Shown: one piece after another, positions 56,639 through 64,000 of the stretch | Layout of the letters: every line of letters begins with the position of its first letter | Numbering within the stretch: the stretch's first letter is position 1 | Source of the DNA: Artemisia argyi | Taxonomy: Eukaryota; Streptophyta; Magnoliopsida; Asterales; Asteraceae | Assembly: GCA_030686995.1 (NCBI GenBank) | Contig: CM060680.1 | Location: forward strand, 204,029,322 to 204,093,321 | Direction of reading: 5' to 3' | Length of the DNA stretch: 64,000 nucleotides | Notes under the pieces: model-generated | What the model was told of the DNA's origin: nothing | Databases searched by the model: none | What the model saw: only the letters and a program-made list of their open reading frames with translations | Program-made: the position numbers and the translations under genes

Positions 56639-59600
56639 CTATGAAGAATAATGATTCCATTGAATCATAATAGAGGACTTTGAATCATGCACGATCTTAA
56701 ATGTTTTTTTGTCATGTAGTTCATCATCCCAAAATTCAGAGGAATCTAATGCGCCTTTTTCTCTTTCATTTGAATCACCATTACATTTCCTAGGAACAAG
56801 TCCTACTTTAAGATTACAGTCAAATTCATCTCTTAATTCAAATGAAAGCTTATTGTATGATGGATTCCACCAAGAGGTGTGTCGCAATGAACCAAACGAT
56901 ACATAACCCACTGATGAACATTCGTCAGATTCAGGATTTTTGTCAAACTCAGGCCAATGATCAGGTTGAACATCCAAGCACGTCTCTTCCTGCTTGATAA
57001 CTATCAAATACGGACCGTACCACAGGCATTTGTCGGTGCATAATAAAAATCCACTGAAGTCATTATACCAATTATGTGGAAGTTGCAATGTGAATGTCGA
57101 TTGATGTGGCATCTGCGATGATGCAGGCCCACATTTGAGACTCATAAAGTGATTTTCAATGGCATTTCCCTGCCACAAAATCATTCAGATTATGATCAAT
57201 ATTATTACTATTTGGTCGGAATCTATGAGAATGAAAGACATGAGCAAAATAGAGCCAAACCTGAAGCATGGAATGTGGTACCCTCTGACCACCAACTCCC
57301 TTTTTCAGCCCCCAACATGAGACCTTCCACAACCATTTGTAATTGGATAAATCTCCCAAGCTTTTAAGTGATTCACAATTATCTGCTTGGAGAATAGCTA
57401 TGCTTGATGGGAGATCCGGCAATTCTACAAGGTTCTTGCAACATGACACGTTGAGGACTTTTAGACTAGGAAGTTGCGATATGTTTGAAGGTAATTGTGA
57501 AAATTTGTTGTCTCTTAAGTTTAGTACTTGTAGACAGGATAATTCGACAATATCCGACGGGATGTCTCCATCTCTCAGATTGGCAAGTTGTAACTTCTTT
57601 AAAAAACATGGAAACAGGGGAAACTTAATGCTCACCGGGCTTTTGTAAAGAAAGCTTAAACCTGATAGAATCGCGATTCTATTGATTAAAGAAGATTTCA
57701 CATTGGTAGATAAAGAAAGCACCACTAAACAACATTCGATATCAAAGAAGTTGTCTGCTAATTTCTCAAGTTGTTGACAACCATGGAGATAACACTCCTT
57801 CAAATGTTTTAAGAGACGGAAGTTGCATTCTATCCTCTTTAGTTTGCGACAACCATACAAGTTTAAAGAAACAAGGTTGGTACAATATTCTCCAACTGAT
57901 GAGGGGACAATTTCTATAGCAGTCATGCTCAAATCAAGCTCTATCAAGCTATCCATGTTGGTTTTGAACTCTGGAAACTTCCAAAGTAGACGACAGCCAG
58001 ACAAATTAAGAGTCTCCAACTTTTGCATTCGGCTGATGGGTGGAAACGTCTTTAGTTTTCTACAAGATTCCGTGTTCACGTAAACAAGCCTTTCATGATA
58101 CCCAATTGATGGATGAATCTCTTTTAGTCTATAGCATTGCTTCAAATTTAATCTTTCAAGACACGGAAGCCCGTTAAAATGTGGTGTCCGCTTTAGGTAC
58201 CATAAACTTTGGAGATCAAGAATTTTCAGATTTGGTAGATGCTGTTTTGAAACAAGGACACAAAAGTCAAATCAATGCGCCTATATCTATAACTGATGCT
58301 ACAAAAGTCAAAAGTCAACTTAATTGTTAGTGAACAAGTTTTTTTTAATAATCATTTGACTCTAGAAATATACCCTTTATTTCGCCATATAATTTACTAC
58401 GTATTAATTAGTAGAATAATGAAGACGGTTAAAATACTCTCCTTTTATAATAGTTTAAGGTACGGAAATGTTTTTGGAAGAATAAAGTGGTCAAGGTTAA
58501 AAGTTGGGTTTGATCAATGGTGATTTAAATTAATCGAGCATTAGGTGATTTCTTCATCCCCGTTTATTTAATGGATTTAAGTTCAACTTTAACTTTAATT
58601 GTAAAAAAATGGTATTTGGCGGAACCATCTTTAGTCCGTGTACCTTTTTGGTACCGAGCCCCTCACCCAACAAGGAAGGCATATCCCGGTAAATTACCTA
58701 GGCAACACTGGCTGACCAAGTTGGAGTCCGGATTCGAACCCCCGCCTTTAAGCTTTGACTTGGTCAACTGTGCGCTTTTGCGGTAGTTGGTGGCCAACTG
58801 CCCTAAGATAGTTGGTTAACTTTAACTTCAATTGTAAGTCTCGTCTTCTTTTGAATCTCTATATATGGTTTTGCTTTTTAATGATTCATTTTCTATTAAT
58901 AAAAATGTATAACTAGTTATAACTCAAGGGTAAAGCTAAAGATACGCAACATATTTCTACAAATAAACACAAGTACGCAACATACTTAGTAAAGTGTCAA
59001 ACGTACGCAACATATTTTTAAAAAATCGTCGATCTACGCAATATGACCTGCTGGCAACAGGTTACCAGGTCACCTAACTTTAAAATTTACACCTTTGGTC
59101 CCTAAACTGTCTCATATCTCGCGTACACGATCCTATTTTGATAACGGTCGTTAAAAAAGTTTTTAAAAAAACTTTTTAACATTTTTTTTTAAATCGAGAT
59201 AAAATCTTTTTTTTAACTATAGTTAAAAAAAAGATTTTATCTCGATTTAAAAAAAATGTTTATATTAATGTCATAACAAATTTTCGCATAACATTAATCG
59301 TAAAAAAGTTAATTGCAAATCTCTTTCTTTAATAACTGGGTAAATGTAATTATAGGTCTCCAAAACCTAAAATGGTTACGTTTAAGCTCATGTGACCTCT
59401 CAGAAGTCATGCATCCATATTCTTCAGTTGTCAACTCTTCTTCATCTATTGATACCCTTTATCTCAATAACAACAATCTCAACTCATCAAGTTATCGCTG
59501 GTTGTGCCCATTAGTTGGCAATAGCCTTAAGACTTTTATTGTTTCTGGCAACTCGTTTGATGGGAAACTTTCGTATTTTCTGAACAACTTGTCTGGATGT

Positions 59601-62600
59601 ACGTCAGCTACGATAGAGTATTTGGATGCTTCAAGTAACCAATTAACAGGGTCATTGTCTGATGACATGTCAAACCTTTTTGTGAGTGTAAAATATATTG
59701 ATTTCAGCTCTAACAAGCTAGGACCTCGTTTCCCAAAATCGATACAAAAAATGGGAAAACTTTGGAATCTTGATCTTACCAACAATAGCATTTCAGACAC
59801 AATTCCTACGGAGTTCTGGAACCAATGGCTCCCTTCTCAATTGAGGTATTTGGATCTCTCTTTCAACAACATAAGTGGGACATTACCAGAATCATTATCA
59901 AGTCTTGACCTTGAAAATGTAGATTTGAGTTCCAACAGCTTTTATGGTCGAATACCTCCTTTTCCAGCACATATAAGTTTTTTAGATTTGTCCAGAAACA
60001 AATTCCAAGGAGGAATCTCTTTCTTGTGCCAAATCTATGAAAACTTTAAATTTCTTGATCTCTCACGTAACTTATTGACCGGGCAACTTCCGGAGTGCTT
60101 GAAGAAATTTATAGGAGGAGATACACCATTGTTAGTAGTTAATTGCAGGGTGCCCGTCGCCGCAACGTGCGAGTACCCGACTAGTATTCGGTCTTTTTCC
60201 TTCTCTTAGCTTCATCATAGAGGGCATATGTCTTGCAGTTGGATCGAATGGCTCAATTCCCCCTTACTGGTTTCGAGTAATGCTTTAAGCCGATGCTTTT
60301 TGCTTCTTTTTGGTGGATGCTACGCGTCTTTTTTATGCAAAATCCCTTTTGTTGGTTTGGCTCTATGTTTTGTTAGTTTTTTATTTAGTTTGTTGTTTGT
60401 AATTTTAGACCCGTTTTGGTTTTTTAGGCTTATAGTTTCTTGCTAGAAGTTTCTTTTATATTTTATCAGCCAAAAAAAAAAAGTATGAAATGGGTAAACC
60501 ACATTTTGGAGTTTACTCAGTTACTTATAGATAAAATATTTTGGGCGAATAATGCATTAAAGATGTAATGCTATATATGCTAGTTGCCCTTAGTATCCCA
60601 ACAAAATAAAGTTGTGCACCCGAATTTAAATTCTTCAAAAATATTTACTAACTCATAGTATTTTTTGAATTATTTACAGAGTTACAGTATAATGTTATCT
60701 TATATATTTTCGTTTTATGATATCGATATATACTTAAAGAAATGTATACTTAGCTTTTTTAGTCATCACCGCAACGTGCGGCTATTATAGTACTCTTTCG
60801 TTCACATTTAGGTAGACTTCTTATGCTAGTATTGCTACTTTGGCGTTGAAATACTGCATTCTATTTTACTTTGGTCAAAATTTCTTGCATGTTCAAAAGC
60901 CCAACAGTGATGTAAATTTTTTTGTTATCCACATACTTGTGAACTAGTGTCAATTGCTACTTTTCTCTTTTAGAAAAACTTGTAAACTTACATTCTAGAT
61001 TAGTAAGCTTGCCAATATAGCTTCTAATTATAAGACAATTATTTAATGTACATATCTTTATACACGCGCTAAATTTACGATAAAATACTTTGATTAGTTA
61101 GTAAGAAAACCATTCTGTTTTAAAATTAAAAAACAAATATATAAATAAAATACTCCTATCTTTTATATAATAAAACAAAACACCAAGTGAAACTTTCGTA
61201 TTTAAAAAAAAAATATTATTTCCTTATTAGTTAATATTTTAATTATTATTTTTTAATTTACAAATTCGTTTTGATGATATATACTAAACAAGTAGAAGAT
61301 AAATACAAATAATATAGATAAGATGCACCTAACAATAAGATTAAACTTTTTAAATGATTATCTTTAATAATAAAAAACTATAATTAAAAATCATATATCA
61401 AACAAAACAAAAATTAAATTATTTGCTTTTTTAATAAATAAAAATATACACTCAATTTTTTTTTTATAAAAACTTGTGCGTGCGCGGTCATTATAACTAG
61501 TTTTAGAATAATTTGAAAAACATTTCATTACACATAGGTAGGATATTTAAGCCGGCTTGCTTGAAAATCTTGCGTGTTATCATATTTTTATTACAAATTT
61601 CTATAACTCTTTTCATTTATTTACTTTCATTAGCAACCCCTGGAATTATTACCATTCAAAATAACTTGTCAAACATAAAGAATAAGAATTACCTTATACC
61701 CTTGCCAGAGCTCTTTTTGAAGGCCGTATCTCAAAGTAAGACAACCAAGCTTTGTTGGTTGAAAATTTGTTGGCAATGATGACTTGGGATGATTCTCCAA
61801 AGAAATCCAACGAGCGTTCTTCATGTTTGCCATAACTTGAGGAAGAGATGGATGGTAGTAAAGCCTCTTTCTCTCAAAGTAATACTTCCTTGTCTTTGGC
61901 ATATTTACTACTGCTTGAATCCTGTCATTTCCCTGATATAAAGGAGCTAAATTGTGTCAATAATAACAAAATAGGAATGTCATTCGATGCTTGTATAATT
62001 TGTAACATATATATCTTGCAAAGCTAGTATGGCTATTACCGTGGTTGTGTCCATGTTAAAGATGTGTAAAATATCTTCTGACTTCCAAACCCTGCTATGT
62101 TTTTCGGGATGGTTAGGGTGTTTCCCTCTAACAATATGGTGTGCCATTTCTTCTATCAAGTCATGCATATCGAATACTCCATTCGATTCATATATGAGAG
62201 ACTTTTGTACCAACACCCTTATACCTATGACTGGGTTAAAACTACAAGCATCAAGCACCTTCATTGCATCATCTATTGGCTCTTTCCTAAAAAAACACGC
62301 AATATCTAAGAATAACTCTTTCTCGTCAAGATCAAGCCCATCATAACTTATTTTAAGTCTCTCCATGACACTATGATCTGGGATGTCTTTTAACTTGACC
62401 AGGGCACTCATCCATTCATCCTTATCTTTGTCATATAGAAACGAACCTAGAACTTTAAGCGCCAATGGTAGCCCACCAGCATAAGAAACCACATTTTCTG
62501 AAAGTATCTCATAATCTTCTACAGGTTTATCCTCCCGATATGCATGTGCACGGAAGAGCTTCATAGCCTCGTCATGTGATAACAAACTCACCCCATAGAC

Positions 62601-63981
62601 CGAGTCTGCCTTGCGAGTTAGTACATGCTCGTTCCTGGTTGTGATTATAATTCGACTTCCCTCACCAAACCAATCATGTGATCCAGCTAAAGCCTCTAGC
62701 TGCTTAAAGTCATCTACATCATCAAGAACAACTAACACCTTTTTATGACATAGCCTTCTTTCTATTATGCTTCTTCCTTCTTCCACACTCTGTACTGCCA
62801 CCTCTGTTTTCAAAACAGATAATAGCATATTTTTCTGCAACATCTTCAAACCATGCTTGCTTGATTCCTCCCGGATATTTTCTAGAAAACAATGACCTTC
62901 AAAATCTACAGACATTTCCGTATAAGCAGCAGATGCGAGAGTAGTCTTGCCACCACCCCCAACCCCCCATATTCCAACTATGCGCACACCACCCGACGGC
63001 CCAGTTTCCAACTTTGATTTCAAATCTTGCAAGCGAGTCTCTATTCCAATGAGATCTTTACTGTCTTTTGAAATCAAGGGATACAACTTACTAGAAATTG
63101 ATCCAACAATATCTTTGATGCATTTTGCTTCATGCCTGCACATTGAACAAGTAGAAAGTATATGATAGGCAGTGATTAGTTTTGAGAGCGACAAATTTCA
63201 CACGAATCCTAAATTAGGGACAATATGTACTTGTTATCGCTTCCGGTGGCTAAAGATTTTCTACAAATCGACATATAAAATGTAACAATTTCGTGTCAAC
63301 ACATATTGCGACACCTTGATTTATTCTTAATGCTTGCATTATAAACCAGTTAACGACAACGAAGGCAAAGAAAATATAAGTGGCACCAAAATACGTACAG
63401 AGTAACACAATTTCAGTAGTATTTTATTTACTAGATATCATATTATGTTTGAAAACAAATTGAAGAAAATTAGTAAATTACCCATTAGCAAAGTCCTTGG
63501 TGACCCATCCAGAAAGGTTGCCTGCAGCTGCTAGAGCATTTTTCCACGATTCAGCTTTGTGGTTATTCTCCAACTCGTGTTTCGCAAATGCTTCTTCGTA
63601 TTTCCCTTTCTGTTTCCTCACATCCGAGGGATTCACATTGTAAAATACAGGCATAACAATTTGCTCTCTTGTAGTCATGCATTCCATAATATATGCCAAC
63701 TCATCCAAACACCAAGAAGAATCTGCATAGTTTTCAGAAAATACAGTAACAGCAATACGTGATTCTCGAATAGCTTTCAGGAGTGATGGACCAACGGATT
63801 CACCCCGGGGAAGTGTTTCATCATCTTTATAAGTGTGGATACCATGTTGCACAAGACTTGTGTAGAGATGATCTACAAAAGTCTTGCGAGTGTCTTCTCC
63901 TCTAAAACTCAGGAAAACTTCATAGCTCCATGATTTAGAAGACGACCTGGGAATTAAGTGAGAAGAGGATGATGATGCCAT
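56639..63981 (-). CDS. TIR-NBS-LRR immune receptor (TNL), five exons
   Basis: Exons on the minus strand: 63981-63482, 63135-62040, 61932-61693, 58241-57261 and 57169-56639. All junctions are GT-AG and the phases agree (2,0,0,0), giving 1115 residues with no stop. The TIR domain spans about residues 18-165 (YEVFLSFRGEDTRKTF; SSWCLDEL with the NADase glutamate at residue 94). NB-ARC follows: P-loop GVGGGGKTT at 224-232 (V of GGVGKTT replaced by G), KVLVVLDDVDD, GSRIIITTR, GLPLAL and MHDLIEEM. Exon 3 opens the LRR region, exon 4 carries about ten leucine-rich repeats, and exon 5 is the post-LRR C-JID domain (GNAIENHF, LQLPHNWYNDFSGFLLC, VGYVSFGSLRHTSWW). Such receptors detect pathogen effectors, oligomerise and make NAD-derived signals. 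Intron 3 is about 3.45 kb. The ATG lies 19 bases from the window end, so the promoter is outside. Length and exon layout are normal for the family. Confidence 0.92.
58600..58815 (-). mobile_element. tRNA-derived SINE in TNL intron 3
   Basis: Minus-strand box A TAGGGCAGTTGG (58805-58794) and a perfect box B GGTTCGAATCC (58740-58730) form a tRNA-type internal Pol III promoter. A non-tRNA body follows and ends in a T-run (58608-58602 region), as in some plant SINEs. It lies in the sense orientation of the TNL gene. Confidence 0.75.
59179..59260. repeat. Long near-perfect AT-rich palindrome
   Basis: Centred at 59219/59220 (AACTATAGTT). Arms of about 29 bases containing AAATCGAGATAAAATC and its complement are perfect and extend to about 39 bases with one extra T on the left. 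Confidence 0.92.
59356..60150 (+). pseudogene. LRR receptor-like protein fragment, inside TNL intron 3
   Basis: Plus-strand open frame after a TATAG acceptor: GLQNLKWLRLSSCDLSEV, then extracellular-type LRRs such as LDLTNNSISDTIPTEFWNQ, LRYLDLSFNNISGTLPESL, LDLSRNKFQGG and FKFLDLSRNLLTGQLPE. These follow the LxxLxLxxNxLxGxIP plan of Cf/EIX2-type receptor-like proteins that sit in the plasma membrane and sense pathogen ligands. About 265 residues remain, without signal peptide, capping domain or membrane segment. After TTAATTGCAG the frame enters unrelated GC-rich DNA that resembles a Helitron terminus (CTAGT at 60181). It is opposite in strand to the TNL gene. A gene fragment, probably captured, but free of stops over its length. 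Confidence 0.82.
60140..60185 (+). mobile_element. Helitron-like 3' end abutting the LRR-RLP fragment
   Basis: CCGCAACGTGCG lies before GTACCCGA and CTAGT (60181-60185). The same CCGCAACGTGCGG word, as a clear hairpin, recurs at 60769-60781. Decayed but consistent with a Helitron terminus. Confidence 0.42.
61408..61501 (+). mobile_element. Helitron 3' terminus, second copy
   Basis: Aligns with 4455-4553 (AAAACAAAAATTAA, TTTTTTAATAAATAAAAATA, GCGTGCGCGG, ATTATAACTAGT). The hairpin is partly decayed. Located in TNL intron 3, plus strand. Confidence 0.6.
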
Positions 63982-64000
63982 TGATCTTTAAGATTTGTTT

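Larger units (their letters stand above)
58242..61692 (-). other. Expanded intron 3 of the TNL gene
   Basis: Homologous TNL genes usually have a short intron here. This one is filled with a SINE, a palindrome, an LRR-RLP fragment on the other strand, Helitron-like ends at 60181 and 61497-61501, and AT-rich DNA. Confidence 0.75.

Noticed and set aside
58905..58920. AACTAGTT as a Helitron end
   Set aside because: No hairpin in the preceding 20 bases.
59492..59800. 102-codon minus-strand ORF
   Set aside because: Antisense of the LRR-RLP fragment.
53303..61501. One 8.2-kb Helitron from the TCTATACTATATAAAG start to the CTAGT at 61501
   Set aside because: It would split the TNL gene, whose exons on both sides join in phase; the two ends must belong to different elements.
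1..64000. CRISPR arrays, bacterial operons, intact tRNA or rRNA genes
   Set aside because: No regularly spaced short repeats with unique spacers; gene structure is eukaryotic; tRNA-like boxes belong to SINEs.

Overview
This is a repeat-rich, AT-rich nuclear segment of a dicot plant. A TIR-NBS-LRR gene rules out grasses, and the style of its C-terminal domain, together with the repeat types, suggests Asteraceae (inference). Most of the 64 kb is nested transposable elements and decayed gene fragments. Two loci look like intact host genes: a five-exon TIR-NBS-LRR immune-receptor gene on the minus strand (56639-63981) and a small single-exon gene of unknown function with its own TATA box (36349-36705, minus).

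Left part (1-21 kb). A Helitron 3' terminus at about 4553 follows plus-strand pseudogene pieces of a plasma-membrane H+-ATPase and of replication protein A 70 kDa. Next come a PIF/Harbinger-like MITE, a foldback MITE, a minus-strand solo LTR with TGACG palindromes (5576-7011) and a decayed PIF/Harbinger-associated Myb/SANT-like ORF. From 10.8 to 19.5 kb there is a direct duplication of about 1.35 kb, nested MITEs, a 5S-rRNA-derived SINE-like element, a Stowaway-like MITE and a copia-type solo LTR with a perfect target duplication. The same repeat family returns at 45-52 kb. Its copies carry small cassettes built like plant U6-type RNA polymerase III promoters: a TCCCACATTG element, usually 24 bases, then TTTATA or TTATAA, then a short body ending in T5-T7.

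Middle part (21-39 kb). A tandem array of about 2.75-kb units, each with monomers of about 285 bp, was hit by a nearly complete non-autonomous LTR retrotransposon (23453-31427, target duplication TGATT). This element encodes Athila-like Gag and protease only; reverse transcriptase, RNase H and integrase are absent. The array continues into a gene region with spliced-looking exons at 37811-38820.

Right part (39-64 kb). It holds Helitron-like hairpins, a truncated copia element (LTR 45008-45363), more Pol III-like cassettes, a gypsy-type LTR fragment, a guanylyl-cyclase-like fragment, and then the TNL gene. The five TNL exons join in frame to 1115 residues. Intron 3 has grown to about 3.45 kb by insertions, including an opposite-strand LRR receptor-like protein fragment that stops at a Helitron-like end, a tRNA-derived SINE and a long AT-rich palindrome.
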